A stretch of 64,000 nucleotides of DNA, taken from Planctomycetia bacterium (GTDB lineage Bacteria > Planctomycetota > Planctomycetia > Pirellulales > PNKZ01). The stretch covers positions 1 through 64,000 of the forward strand of contig JAIOPP010000067.1 of the NCBI GenBank assembly GCA_021413845.1, read 5' to 3'. The position numbers were made by a program, and so were the translations under genes. Under the pieces are notes generated by a model. It was not told the DNA's origin, made no database searches, and saw only the letters and a program-made list of their open reading frames with translations. Positions within the stretch are counted from its first letter, which is position 1. Each line of letters starts with the position of its first letter. This document shows positions 51,974 to 61,276 of this stretch, piece by piece.

Positions 51974-53002
51974 TTACAGGTCCCCTTCGACCTTCACGAG
52001 CTTGCCCGGTCGAACGTCCGACCCTTCGGCTTTCGTGCCGAACACCGAGATGTACAGCTTGCCGTCGGACCCGAACGCCATAGCGGCCGGCTTGTCCAAC
52101 GAGGCGAGCTTCTCGGTCTTCACGGTCGCGGCTTTCCCTTCGCCGCTGAGCTCGATGCTGTAGAGACCGCCGGCCTTCGGGTCGACCCACGAGAAGTCGA
52201 CGCCGTAGAGCTTGCCGGTGCGCGGGCTGTAGGCTAGGCCGACGAGATCACTGAGACCGGTCTTCACGCTCGTGACCAGTTCGCCGCTCTTGGCGTCGTA
52301 GATCGTGAGCAAGCTATCGCCGGCGACGTTGACTTCGCCCATCTGGCCGACAATCAAATGTCCTTGCTTGTCGACCGTGATGGCGGCGGGAGCGTCGGTT
52401 TCGACCTTGGTCTTGGTCGCGATGAACGGCTTGAGCGCGCCGGCTTTCCCGTCCTTAATGTCGGCCTTGAGGATCCAGCCCTTGGTGTCGTCGCCGTTGC
52501 TGGTGACGTAGATCGCGTTCTGAGTGGCTGCAACGCCGAAGAAATTGCCTTCTCCCTTGCCGGTGTCGGGGCCGGCCGGAATCGGGCCGAGGGTCGTCCC
52601 CTTGTCGGCCGTGATCGATTCGCCGTGCGGAGGGAGCGTGTAGATGTGCATCACTTCCTTGCCGTCGACCTCTTCACCGCCGCCGACGACGAGTTGGTTC
52701 TTGCCCATGAAGGCGAGCCCTAGAGGGCCGATGTCGTACATCGGACCCTTGCCGTAAACGTCTTTGCCGAACTTCGTGATGACCTTTTCGTATTCGCCCC
52801 CGTTGGTGTGGAAGCACAAGATGCGACCCGCACCGCTATCGGAAACGAGCAAGTGCGTGGTGCCCGGCTGAGCGGCCAAGCCGCTGGGGTTCAAGAGCCC
52901 GAGCAACACTTCCGTGACCTTCACTTTATCTTCCGCTTGCACCGAGCCGACGCTCGGAACGGCGAGCGACGCGGCAAGCAATAACGACAACGACCACTTC
53001 AT
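51974..53002 (-). CDS. Secreted beta-propeller protein (NHL/SGL-like)
   Basis: A 342-residue product with a signal peptide (MKWSLSLLLAASLAVPS, cleavage near VQAED). The body has repeated strands with pattern xGLAxxPGxxxLxVSDxG and similar: NPSGLAAQPGTTHLLVSDSG, GPLGLAFMGKNQLVVGG, FFGVAATQNAIYVTSNG, PAAITVDKQGHLIVGQ, LVGLAYSPRTGKLYGVD and PAAMAFGSDGKLYISV. That gives about six blades. Some conserved Asp/Glu suggest metal binding. Function unknown; it likely acts outside the membrane. A GAGG ribosome site precedes the start, and a strong hairpin follows. Confidence 0.85.
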   Translation of the reverse strand: MKWSLSLLLAASLAVPSVGSVQAEDKVKVTEVLLGLLNPSGLAAQPGTTHLLVSDSGAGRILCFHTNGGEYEKVITKFGKDVYGKGPMYDIGPLGLAFMGKNQLVVGGGEEVDGKEVMHIYTLPPHGESITADKGTTLGPIPAGPDTGKGEGNFFGVAATQNAIYVTSNGDDTKGWILKADIKDGKAGALKPFIATKTKVETDAPAAITVDKQGHLIVGQMGEVNVAGDSLLTIYDAKSGELVTSVKTGLSDLVGLAYSPRTGKLYGVDFSWVDPKAGGLYSIELSGEGKAATVKTEKLASLDKPAAMAFGSDGKLYISVFGTKAEGSDVRPGKLVKVEGDL

Positions 53003-53114
53003 AACTCTCTCCTCAATGAATGAACATCAATCCTTGAAACGTGAATCGTAAGCAACGAGAAATCGACAAGACGCCGGAGCGCCTTGATACAGGCAACTTC
53101 TATTCGGGCAGCTG

Positions 53115-54245
53115 CTATTCGGGCAATTTCGGCGGCGCGACCATCGGATATTTCGACGACGCGAGCCCGTCTTTCAGGAACGTCACGAGATCGGCCTTCT
53201 CTTCTTTCGTGAGTTGCAGAGGGAAAATCTCTTCATCAAGTTGCGGATTGGGCGTTCCCCCTTTGTCGTAATGGTCGACGACCGCTTCGAGCGTCTTCAA
53301 GCTGCCGTCGTGCATGTAAGGGTGCGACTTGGCGATATCGCGCAAGCCGGGTGTTTTGAACGAGCCTCGATCGCCGAGCAACTTGCTGATGATATACCGC
53401 CCTTCGTCCGGCTTCTCTCGCTCCATGCCGACGCCGATGTTGTGGAACGCGGCATCGCTGAAGTTCGAGCCGGAGTGGCATGCGCTGCAATGCGCTTTGC
53501 CGAAGAAGAGGTCCATGCCGCGCTTCGCAGCCGGCGCTAAGGCCGTTTGGTCGCCGGCTTTGAAACGGTCGTACGGCGCGTCGCCGGAAAGGATCGTGCG
53601 CTCGAAGGCCGAGATCGCCTTGGCGATCGTGTCGTTCGTGGCGTTGCTACCGAACACCGCTTGGAATTGTTTCTTGTAGCCGTCGATGTGGTTGATGCAT
53701 TCGACGCACGCTTCGAGCGTGTGCCCCATTTCGATCGGGTTCGCGATCGGGCCGAGCGCTTGGCCTTCGAGATGCGCCGCGCGCCCGTCCCAGAATTGCA
53801 GCGGGAAGTAAGCGGCGTTGAGGATCGTCGGCGAGTTGCGACCGCCCCGTTGTCCCTTGATGCCGGTGGCGAAGTTGTCTTCGTTGCTCCAGCCCTTGGC
53901 GGGGTCGTGGCAGCTGGCGCAACTGATCGTGCCGTCGTACGACAGGCGCTTGTCGAAGTAGAGCTGCTTGCCGAGCTCGACCTTCGCCGCCGTCTGCGGA
54001 TTGTCGGCCGGAATCGCGACCGGTTCGAGCCCGAGCGGCGGCTTCGACGGGTCGAAAGTTTGCGACGGAGCGGGCTCTTTCGCGGCAACCGGCTTGTCCG
54101 CTTTCGTCGCGGCCGGCTTCGCGGCATTCGGCTTTTCTACGGTTGGTTTTTCTACAGTCGGCTTATCGGCAGCACCGGCCAACCCGAACGCCAACGCAAC
54201 CAACGCGGACGGTAAGCAACATCGAACGACGGATCCAAAACGCAT
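53115..54245 (-). CDS. Di-haem cytochrome c peroxidase (CcpA/MauG-like)
   Basis: From ATG 54245 the product has 376 residues and a signal peptide (AFGLAGAADK). A repetitive Lys/Pro/Ala/Val linker follows (KPTVEKPTVEKPNAAKP, about 28-60). The enzyme part has two haem sites, Cys109-x-x-Cys112-His113 (SCASCHDPAKGW) and Cys253-x-x-Cys256-His257 (HCSACHSGSNFSD). It also has QLYFDKRLS, GGRNSPTILNAAYF, FWDGRA, TPGLRDIAKSHPYMHDG and LVTFLKDGL, the standard CcpA/MauG set. Such enzymes reduce H2O2 or carry out oxidative modification in the periplasm. It is preceded by a GGGAG ribosome site. The partner protein is not identified. Confidence 0.92.
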   Translation of the reverse strand: MRFGSVVRCCLPSALVALAFGLAGAADKPTVEKPTVEKPNAAKPAATKADKPVAAKEPAPSQTFDPSKPPLGLEPVAIPADNPQTAAKVELGKQLYFDKRLSYDGTISCASCHDPAKGWSNEDNFATGIKGQRGGRNSPTILNAAYFPLQFWDGRAAHLEGQALGPIANPIEMGHTLEACVECINHIDGYKKQFQAVFGSNATNDTIAKAISAFERTILSGDAPYDRFKAGDQTALAPAAKRGMDLFFGKAHCSACHSGSNFSDAAFHNIGVGMEREKPDEGRYIISKLLGDRGSFKTPGLRDIAKSHPYMHDGSLKTLEAVVDHYDKGGTPNPQLDEEIFPLQLTKEEKADLVTFLKDGLASSKYPMVAPPKLPE

Positions 54246-54473
54246 GGAGCAAACTCCCTCGGCAGGGCCGCAACAAGAAACCGCAACGCTTGTTCGGCGG
54301 CATGCGCCAAGCAAGTCGTTCGGTATTGTTGCCGATGCCGTGATGCGCGGCAAGTCGCCGGACGCATCGCAGAGAGATTCGGTTCCGATCCGGTAAACAG
54401 GCCGCACGCCGCGCTAGGGAACTAACGCGACGGCGTTACACGTCGTACTTCCGGGGCTCACATGCGGCTTCGT

Positions 54474-55067
54474 TTAACCGATGCCGTGCGCGAGTTCGTA
54501 CCGCGTGATCTCGGCTTCGTTTTCCAACGTGAGGCCGATGTCGTCGAGACCGTTGAGGAGGCAATGTCGGCGGAATGGATCGACTTCGAATTTCCACGAC
54601 AAGCCGTAGTCGTCGCTGAGCGTGCTGGTTTCCAAGTCGACCGTGAGCCGGTAGCCCGCGTGCTTAGCGCAGCGTTGAAAGAGCTCGTCGACCTGCTCTT
54701 CGCTGAAGCGGAGCGGGAGCATGCCGTTTTTGAAGCAGTTGTTGTAGAAGATGTCGGCGAAGCTCGGGGCGATGACCGAGCGAAAACCATAGTCTTCCAA
54801 GGCCCAAGGAGCGTGCTCGCGGCTCGATCCGCAACCGAAGTTGCGCCGCGCGAGCAGGATGGTCGCTCCCTTCGACTCGGGCCGATTGAGCTCGAAGCTC
54901 GGGTCTTCCGAACCATCGGGCTTCTTACGCCAATCCCAAAACAGGAACTCGCCGAAGCCGGTTCGCTCGATCCGTTTGAGGAACTGCTTCGGAATGATCT
55001 GATCGGTGTCGACGTTGGCCCGGTCCATCGGAGCGACGAGACCGGCGAGCTTGGTGAAGGCTTTCAT
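54474..55067 (-). CDS. leuD: 3-isopropylmalate dehydratase small subunit
   Basis: A 197-residue Leu[42 protein letters not shown] and [17 protein letters not shown] are diagnostic. It is the swivelling small domain that works with LeuC in isomerising 2- to 3-isopropylmalate in leucine synthesis. Length is typical (201 in E. coli). It lies at the end of the leuC run but is separated from leuC by two unrelated genes (55086-56438). The coding spacing is 18 bases after the TPR gene's stop. Confidence 0.97.
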   Translation of the reverse strand: MKAFTKLAGLVAPMDRANVDTDQIIPKQFLKRIERTGFGEFLFWDWRKKPDGSEDPSFELNRPESKGATILLARRNFGCGSSREHAPWALEDYGFRSVIAPSFADIFYNNCFKNGMLPLRFSEEQVDELFQRCAKHAGYRLTVDLETSTLSDDYGLSWKFEVDPFRRHCLLNGLDDIGLTLENEAEITRYELAHGIG

Positions 55068-55085
55068 GGATGGATAATCTTGTTT

Positions 55086-55994
55086 TCAGGCGGCAGTTGA
55101 GAATGCCGAGGAGTTGATTGAAGAAAGTGTTTCTCGAACGAGTACTAAAAGTTCGTCTCGTGAATGGCCGCCTTTGCCGCGGCTAAGTAGGTCGTGAAGC
55201 TTGTTGGCGATCTCGCTCGTCCGATCTAAACGCAGTGAGTATTCACAAGCGGCCATCGCTTCATTAGACATTTCGAGTTGGTCGTAAGCCATGCTGCGCC
55301 ACACGTTGGCGGCAACATCTGCTTTTGGAGCGATGGTCGTTGCGATTGGGTCGCGAAAGATGTTTGCGCTTTCAACGCACTTAATGGACGCTTGTAGTAG
55401 TTCGACGTTCTTCGATCCGGAATGGGAAAAAGCACAACGAAATAGAATCATTCCCGCGAAGTACAAAAGTAAGGGATTCTTGTCATTGCGTGCGATGGAG
55501 AGAGCAATGCTTTTCCCCTCCTCGTGGCGATCCGTAAGTAGAAGTGCCTGCAAAAAAACGTACTCATGAAGACCATTGTCCGGGTCTATTCGTAGCGCTT
55601 CCTTGAAAAACGGAATGCCGGCATTCGGGTTCTGCAGTGTCGCCCAACAAAGTCCGCGCCAGTGGGCCAAGAAAGCCGACGGGAGATTCGCCTTATTGTT
55701 TCGGAGAATAGCAAGAACTGCGGGATAGTCATCGTCGCGCGAAGCTGATTTTATTTCGGCTTCGATTTGATTGGGTATCGTATTCACTTGATTCGGAGCC
55801 GCATCGATCGTGTATAGATCTTCGGAAAGACCGCCAACAAGTTCTTGCTCGTCATCCGACATCTCGTACCAAGGCTTTTCAGAGTCCGCACGAAGGCAGT
55901 TCGTTTTCGTGTCTTCGCCCCTTCCAACTCGCATTAACTCGTGGACGCGGAGAACCAAATCGACCGATTCGTGGAAGGCAGTGGAATATGGCAT
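55086..55994 (-). CDS. TPR-type protein of unknown function inside the leu operon
   Basis: A 302-residue cytoplasmic protein. Residues 100-270 hold TPR-type helices, for example NKANLPSAFLAHWRGLCWATLQ, then AGIPFFKEALRIDPDNGLH, EGKSIALSIARNDKNPLL, and NVWRSMAYDQLEMSNEAMAACEYSLRLD (cited as YDQLEMSNEAMAACE). The ATG directly follows the TAG of the preceding gene, with a very strong AAGGAGG site inside that gene's end. Base composition is lower than leuC/leuD. The pairing with the 147-residue gene upstream suggests a functional unit; the role is not known. Confidence 0.75.
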   Translation of the reverse strand: MPYSTAFHESVDLVLRVHELMRVGRGEDTKTNCLRADSEKPWYEMSDDEQELVGGLSEDLYTIDAAPNQVNTIPNQIEAEIKSASRDDDYPAVLAILRNNKANLPSAFLAHWRGLCWATLQNPNAGIPFFKEALRIDPDNGLHEYVFLQALLLTDRHEEGKSIALSIARNDKNPLLLYFAGMILFRCAFSHSGSKNVELLQASIKCVESANIFRDPIATTIAPKADVAANVWRSMAYDQLEMSNEAMAACEYSLRLDRTSEIANKLHDLLSRGKGGHSRDELLVLVRETLSSINSSAFSTAA

Positions 55995-56438
55995 CTAAAA
56001 AGCCTCCTTGGAATCACCTTCGGCCATTGACCATGAGTCGCGCGTTGCGGCTAAGGATGACTGATATGCGATAAGCGGCATGGAATCAATCGGCTCTATC
56101 GTGCCATGATGACTCGCGCCCCAACGTAAGAAAAGTCCATTTGAAATGGCTTCGCTGCCGTATTCGCGTTTGCCGAACCGAAAGATCGCGTATGTATTTG
56201 ATCCGCGTGCTTTGGGAAATAGAGGACGCAGCCGTTCCGGAATTAATAAGACAGGCAGTGTCGTCCAGTCTTTGGAAACGGATACTCCCCCTTTCCTTTT
56301 CTGGTTCGGGTGAACTGTCTGCACTTCGTTATGGTCCGGTTCGATGTCGATTGGCACACGCGCGCCCAGCATGTTTCGATCCGTCCCTACCACCGGCAAT
56401 CCGCCGTCACTAATCATTGAACGAAAGACGTTTGGCAT
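55995..56438 (-). CDS. Small protein with possible ADP-ribosyltransferase (Tse2-like) pattern
   Basis: A 147-residue protein starting 15 bases after the leuC stop. It reads MPNVFRSMISDGGLPVVG (Arg6), LGARVPIDIEPD, KGGVSVSKDW (Ser53 in a GGxSV turn), LLIPERLRPLFP, FRFGKREYG, HHGTIEPIDSMPLIAYQ (Glu115) and LAATRDSWS. The Arg, GG-x-S-V and late Glu in this order recall Tse2-like ADP-ribosyltransferase toxins as I remember them, but the match is loose. It is coupled with no gap to the TPR gene. AT-richer than the leu genes. Function unknown; the toxin reading is a hypothesis. Confidence 0.5.
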   Translation of the reverse strand: MPNVFRSMISDGGLPVVGTDRNMLGARVPIDIEPDHNEVQTVHPNQKRKGGVSVSKDWTTLPVLLIPERLRPLFPKARGSNTYAIFRFGKREYGSEAISNGLFLRWGASHHGTIEPIDSMPLIAYQSSLAATRDSWSMAEGDSKEAF

Positions 56439-56453
56439 TGTTAGAAATAGGTC

Positions 56454-57875
56454 CTACGCTTGATATTCCCAGCCGCGAATATCGACGAAGTGCCCCGCCA
56501 CGGCCGCCGCGGCCGCCATTGCCGGGGAGACGAGGTGCGTGCGGCCACCCTTGCCTTGCCGGCCTTCGAAGTTGCGATTCGAGGTCGAAGCGCAGCGTTC
56601 GCCCGGCTCGAGCTTGTCGGGATTCATCGCGAGGCACATGCTGCAGCCGGCTTCGCGCCAGTCGAACCCGGCGGCAATGAAGATCTTATCGAGCCCTTCG
56701 GCTTCGGCTTGCCGCTTCACTTGGCCTGAGCCCGGCACCACCATCGCGCCGACATGGCTCGCCACGTGATGCCCCTTCGCGACGGCCGCCGCGGCCCGCA
56801 AGTCTTCGATGCGGCTATTGGTGCATGAGCCGATGAAGACGCGATCGAGCTTCAAATCGGTAATCGGGGTGCCGGCCTTGAGGCCCATGTATTCCAGCGC
56901 GGCCGCGGCGGTCTTGCGCTCCGATTCGTCTTTCATCGAAGTCGGGTCGGGAACCTTGTCGACCACGGCGGTCACTTGGCCCGGGTTCGTGCCCCAGGTG
57001 ACTTGCGGCGCGATGTCTTTGGCTTGCAGGATGAGTACCTTGTCGTAGATGGCGCCCGGATCGGAAGCGAGCTGCTTCCAACGCGCCACGGCTTCGTCGT
57101 ACTTCGCATCCTTGGGAGCGAACTCGCGCCCCTTGAGGTAGTCGAACGTCGTTTGATCGGGAGCGATCATCCCGGCTCGTGCGCCGGCTTCGATCGACAT
57201 ATTGCAGACGGTCATCCGCTCTTCCATGCTCAGGTTGCGGATCGCTTCACCCGTGTATTCGATGCAGTAGCCGGTGCCGCCGTCGGTCGTGAGCTTCCCG
57301 ATGACGTAGAGCACCAAATCTTTCGCGGTGACGCCCGGCAGCAACTTCCCTTCGATGCGGATCTCGAACGTCTTCGCCTTCGATTGCAAGAGGGTCTGCG
57401 TCGCGAGCACATGCTCGACTTCGCTCGTGCCGATGCCGAACGCCAACGCGCCGAACGCGCCATGCGTCGCCGTGTGGCTATCGCCGCACACGATCGTCAT
57501 GCCGGGTTGCGTCAGGCCGAGTTCCGGGCCGATGACGTGGACGATTCCCTGTTGCGGGTCGTTCAAGTCGTACAGCCGGATGCCGAACTCCTTGCAATTG
57601 TTCCGCAGCGTGTCGATCTGTTGTTTCGAGATTGGGTCGGCGATCGGCAGCCGGCGATCAGAGGTCGGAATGTTGTGGTCGGGCGTGGCGACCGTAAACT
57701 CCGGCCTGCGCACCTTGCGCCCCGCGATGCGCAATCCCTCGAAGGCCTGAGCGCTCGTCACTTCGTGAACCAAGTGGCGATCGATGTAGAGGACCGCTTG
57801 CTTCCCTTCTTCGGCGAGAACCACGTGCTGGTCCCAGATCTTGGCGAACATCGTGCGTGGGGTGCTGCTGACCAT
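56454..57875 (-). CDS. leuC: 3-isopropylmalate dehydratase large subunit
   Basis: From ATG 57875 ([17 protein letters not shown]) the protein has 473 residues. Diagnostic parts are [24 protein letters not shown] (cited as [13 protein letters not shown]), [39 protein letters not shown] (cited as [12 protein letters not shown]), and the cluster cysteines in [12 protein letters not shown] and [12 protein letters not shown], with [16 protein letters not shown]. It holds a [4Fe-4S] cluster and isomerises isopropylmalate with LeuD. Its usual partner leuD is 1.4 kb downstream, after two inserted genes, so coordinate expression probably continues through them. Confidence 0.97.
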   Translation of the reverse strand: MVSSTPRTMFAKIWDQHVVLAEEGKQAVLYIDRHLVHEVTSAQAFEGLRIAGRKVRRPEFTVATPDHNIPTSDRRLPIADPISKQQIDTLRNNCKEFGIRLYDLNDPQQGIVHVIGPELGLTQPGMTIVCGDSHTATHGAFGALAFGIGTSEVEHVLATQTLLQSKAKTFEIRIEGKLLPGVTAKDLVLYVIGKLTTDGGTGYCIEYTGEAIRNLSMEERMTVCNMSIEAGARAGMIAPDQTTFDYLKGREFAPKDAKYDEAVARWKQLASDPGAIYDKVLILQAKDIAPQVTWGTNPGQVTAVVDKVPDPTSMKDESERKTAAAALEYMGLKAGTPITDLKLDRVFIGSCTNSRIEDLRAAAAVAKGHHVASHVGAMVVPGSGQVKRQAEAEGLDKIFIAAGFDWREAGCSMCLAMNPDKLEPGERCASTSNRNFEGRQGKGGRTHLVSPAMAAAAAVAGHFVDIRGWEYQA

Positions 57876-58070
57876 ATTCGTTCCGATAAAGCTGCGATGG
57901 AGACCGCCGGCAAAAGCGAGCGGCGAAAACAACGAGACACGCGGCCTGGCTCCGACGTTCGGAGCCGTGGCTGCGAGGAATATCTAATAATACTCCACGG
58001 CAATTCTTTTGGGGAGTTCGCGCAGCCGCTCCCTAGCGAAAGTTTTAGCTCGTCTCGGCTTACGTCGAGC

Positions 58071-59735
58071 CTAGGTTACGACCGGTTCGGCGACTTCGCG
58101 GCCGGCCGCAGTCCACCACCGGGCCGCATCGTCGCGCGTCCATTTGCCGCTACAATCGCACTCGCGCAGGGCGTGCCGCAGCGCCATGGCGCTTTGGTAA
58201 CGGTCGCCCGGCCGCTTCGATAAGCAGCGGAGGATCACTTCTTCCAAGTCGGCCGGAATGCCCGAGTGCAGTTGCGACGGCGGCACGACCGGATCGTTGG
58301 CGTGGGCAAACAGCACCCGCAACGGCTTCTCGCTCTCGAACGGGGGGTGTCCGGTCAGCATGAAATAAGCGACCGCTCCGAGCGCGTAAATATCGCTGCG
58401 GGCGTCGGGCTCCCCTGCCCCGCTGGCTTGCTCGGGCGACATATACAGCGGCGAGCCCGTGATCGTGCCGTCGAGCGTGAGATGCATCCCTTCGTTTTCA
58501 TCGGCGGATTTCACCAAGCCGAAATCGAGCAACTTGGCGACGTCGTAGATGCCGCCGCGCTTCGCCGCGAAGATGTTGCCGGGCTTTACGTCGCGATGCA
58601 CAAGCCCGATGTTGTGCGCTTCGCGCAGCGCATCGCAAACTTGTTCGAGCAAGTAAGCGACGCGCGCCGGCGGCAGCGGGCCATGTTGCTCGATCAGGTC
58701 CGAGATGCTCAGGCCGGGCAGATACTCCATCACATAGTAGAACGTGCCGTCTTCGGTTCGGCCGTAGTCGAAGATCTCGACCGTGTTCCAATGCGAAAGC
58801 GTAGCGATGCTTTGCACTTCGCGCTCGAAGCGGGCCAGCGTGCGCGGGTCGTCGGCCTTCGAGGCGCGGATGAGCTTCAGCGCACAAGGCCGCTTGAGAA
58901 ATCGATGTTCGGCCAGATAGACCTCGCCCATACCGCCGGAACCGAGGAGCCGCTTGAGTTTGTATTGGCCGAACTCACGCGCCTCGAACGCTTCTTGTCG
59001 CAACGAGTTGATCAGATAGGTGCCGTACACGCTCGTGCCGTAGCCGATGGTTCCCATCAAGAGCATCGACGAGAACGGTTCGTGTTGCAGCGCGATCTCG
59101 CTGATCCGCGAGAATTGCACGAGGTCGAACACATAGCCGCCGACGGCAGCCATGAACATGCCGCCCATGACGAGCGCCGCGCGTTGCCAAGTGTTCGGAA
59201 TATAGATCGCGTAAGTGAAGATCAGCACGAACCACAGCCCGACCGTGCTGGGAATGTAGTTGCGCAGGCTCGCCGTGAAGATGATGTCGAAGTGCTGCAC
59301 GTTGACGAAGAACGTGGTCGTGAGGCCGAAGACGCCGAGCTCCATCCAACGGAGCGTGCGTAAGCAGAACGAGCAAGTGCGCCAGAGCATGAAGGTGAAC
59401 ACGCCCAGCCCGATCATCTGCAGCAGATGACACCACTTGAGCACGGCTCGTTCGTCTTCGAGAAACTCATGGCCGCGATAATCGAGCGGGCCGCGGAGCC
59501 AGCCCCAGATGAAGAAGGCCGCCGAGCCGAGAAACAACACCAACGCAGCGCTGCGCAGCCGGACGCGCAAGAGCGATTGCGTTTGCGAGCCGATGCCCGA
59601 CTCGCTCCCTTGCATGAAGTGGAGATGGCACCCCGGCCCCTTCGCGTTCAACGGCGCAGCGGTCGGCAAGCTCGCCGCATCGAGCGTTTGGTCCTGCGGT
59701 GAAATCGGCACCAACTTACGTCCGGGCCCGGTCAT
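58071..59735 (-). CDS. Membrane-anchored Ser/Thr protein kinase
   Basis: A 554-residue protein. Residues about 60-241 contain six hydrophobic helices (for example AALVLFLGSAAFFIWGWL, MLWRTCSFCL, FVLIFTYAIYI). The kinase domain is at 257-535: Gly loop LLGSGGMGEVYLAEHR, ALKLIR (Lys287), HRDVKPGNIF (His380-Asp382), LDFGLVK (Asp404), YMSPEQASGAG, and DIYALGAVAYFMLTG. It looks catalytically complete. The membrane part comes before the kinase, unlike the PknB layout with a C-terminal extracellular part. Substrates unknown; the FHA-type sigma54 activator in this window is the sort of target one might test. Confidence 0.92.
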   Translation of the reverse strand: MTGPGRKLVPISPQDQTLDAASLPTAAPLNAKGPGCHLHFMQGSESGIGSQTQSLLRVRLRSAALVLFLGSAAFFIWGWLRGPLDYRGHEFLEDERAVLKWCHLLQMIGLGVFTFMLWRTCSFCLRTLRWMELGVFGLTTTFFVNVQHFDIIFTASLRNYIPSTVGLWFVLIFTYAIYIPNTWQRAALVMGGMFMAAVGGYVFDLVQFSRISEIALQHEPFSSMLLMGTIGYGTSVYGTYLINSLRQEAFEAREFGQYKLKRLLGSGGMGEVYLAEHRFLKRPCALKLIRASKADDPRTLARFEREVQSIATLSHWNTVEIFDYGRTEDGTFYYVMEYLPGLSISDLIEQHGPLPPARVAYLLEQVCDALREAHNIGLVHRDVKPGNIFAAKRGGIYDVAKLLDFGLVKSADENEGMHLTLDGTITGSPLYMSPEQASGAGEPDARSDIYALGAVAYFMLTGHPPFESEKPLRVLFAHANDPVVPPSQLHSGIPADLEEVILRCLSKRPGDRYQSAMALRHALRECDCSGKWTRDDAARWWTAAGREVAEPVVT

Positions 59736-59973
59736 CGACCGCCCCTTTTCGCATTAAAGAGAAGCGAAATTTCGTTGCCCCCATGATACCCCGACGGTCA
59801 ACAACTGGCGACTGTCGAGGCCGAAAAGTAATCTTTGCCGATGCGCAGAGCGACCAGCGCCGGACCTCGGTTTCGGCCGAGAAAGCCTTCGATTCGCCTT
59901 GCCGGCGATAGCCGACCCCCTCGAATGTCGAGGGTTCGGCCGGCGAACGCAAAACCCTGTTTCCCGAAGGGGA

Positions 59974-60513
59974 TTATGCCGCGCGGCGGCCTTTTCCGGG
60001 CGGCTGTGCGAGTTTCGCGATCTCGTCGTGCGAGACAGTGCGCAAACTCGAAACTCCCTCGCTCTTTTCTTCCAGCAAGACCGTCGTGGTTTCATGCAGC
60101 ATGCGCGGCACGTAGAACCACGCCTTCGCGAGCGATTCCCGATCTTGATCGGCCGAGATGATCACCAAGTCTTGCTTGCCGATCGCGTTGGCCGAGCGCG
60201 AGAGCGCCCCGAACGGATCGCCGGGCACCAAGCGAACCTTCGCCCCCGAAGCAGCCAGCAACTTATGCGCGGCCTTGAGCGACAGGCCCGCACCATCTCC
60301 GTTTTGCCGCGCCTCGAACAAGTCGATCCCGGTGTACGACGTTTCGTCGCTCGCGGGGCAATGTTCCAACACGCGCAGGGTTCGCTCGCCGGTGCCGATG
60401 CCGAGCTCCAAAAACTTCCGCACCGGCTGCTTCTTCAGCAGCTTGTAAACGGCCCGATCGGCCTTCGGCTGCGAGAAATAACGGAGATAAAGCGAACGAA
60501 GGAAGCCGGCCAT
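59974..60513 (-). CDS. Class I SAM-dependent methyltransferase-like protein
   Basis: From ATG 60513 (MAGFLRSLYLRYF) the product has 179 residues. The SAM-binding motif FLELGIGTGERTL and the following acidic TGIDLFEAR are seen, as well as ARNG-like polar segments. The C-terminal part has DLVIISADQDRES and VLLEEKSEGVSSL. The fold is short for a complete methyltransferase and lacks a clear catalytic motif. Substrate unknown. The frame extends upstream in sense but without start signals. Confidence 0.78.
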   Translation of the reverse strand: MAGFLRSLYLRYFSQPKADRAVYKLLKKQPVRKFLELGIGTGERTLRVLEHCPASDETSYTGIDLFEARQNGDGAGLSLKAAHKLLAASGAKVRLVPGDPFGALSRSANAIGKQDLVIISADQDRESLAKAWFYVPRMLHETTTVLLEEKSEGVSSLRTVSHDEIAKLAQPPGKGRRAA

Positions 60514-60777
60514 GGTAGTGCTGCAAACCAGTGGGAGGTGCGCTGCCGGCAGACATCGGAACAGACGCAAATGCGTCGGATAGTCCGCCTAACAACACCA
60601 TCGGCATCACGAGTCCGGCTCTGCGGAAAATTCGTCGCTTAACATTTGGGTTAGGACAGGTGAATTTCGGGACGTCATGAGCCGATAACATTCAGGTAGG
60701 ACTGCGCTTCGAGCGCTCGACGCGCGGTTGCTCGGCCCTGCTTGCGACTTCGCCCACGAAACGGCAGACGCCCCGAA

Positions 60778-61206
60778 ATGCGCGATCGACGAATGCCCGC
60801 CGCAGTTCGTAAGACGACGCTCGCGTCGGCGGCCTGGCTCGCGATGCAGTTGGTCGCCTCGGCCGAGGCTCCTCCCTCGTTGCCGCCGCTGCCGTTCGAG
60901 CCGTTCGGGTTTCAGCAGCAACTCTTGCCGGGAGCCGGCAATCCGTCGTTTCAACAGCCCCGGCCGATCGGGTCGATGAACTCTCTCTTCTCGCTCCCGG
61001 CCGAACCGTTCGGCGAGCTCGGGCACAACCTTTCAGGAAGCCCGACGCAGTCGGTGCCGCATCGCCAGCCGATTCCCACCGGCTCGACACTCGGCGGCGC
61101 CGGCAAGAAGGTAGCAGGCGCAGCCGCCGGCGGGCGCGGCCCGATCTCGGTGCCCGACCCCGGCTATACGAAAGTCCCGTTTCATCGCCGCCCGCTAGGC
61201 TGGTAG
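60778..61206 (+). CDS. Short secreted Pro/Gly-rich protein
   Basis: From ATG 60778 (Met at 60793 is an alternative) the product has 142 residues. A basic start (MRDRRMPAAVRKT) and a hydrophobic stretch (LASAAWLAMQLVAS, cleavage near AEA) form a signal peptide. The rest is Pro-, Gly- and Phe-rich with no domain (PSLPPLPFEPFGFQQQ, FHRRPLGW). No family recognised. It is divergent from the methyltransferase-like gene and converges on the pseudopilin-like gene. Confidence 0.55.
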   Translation: MRDRRMPAAVRKTTLASAAWLAMQLVASAEAPPSLPPLPFEPFGFQQQLLPGAGNPSFQQPRPIGSMNSLFSLPAEPFGELGHNLSGSPTQSVPHRQPIPTGSTLGGAGKKVAGAAAGGRGPISVPDPGYTKVPFHRRPLGW

Positions 61207-61276
61207 CTCCGGGACCTTACTCCTGCGCGTCTGCCTCGCGTGAGAAGTGCCCGAGAGTGATGAAGGGGCGAGTCGC

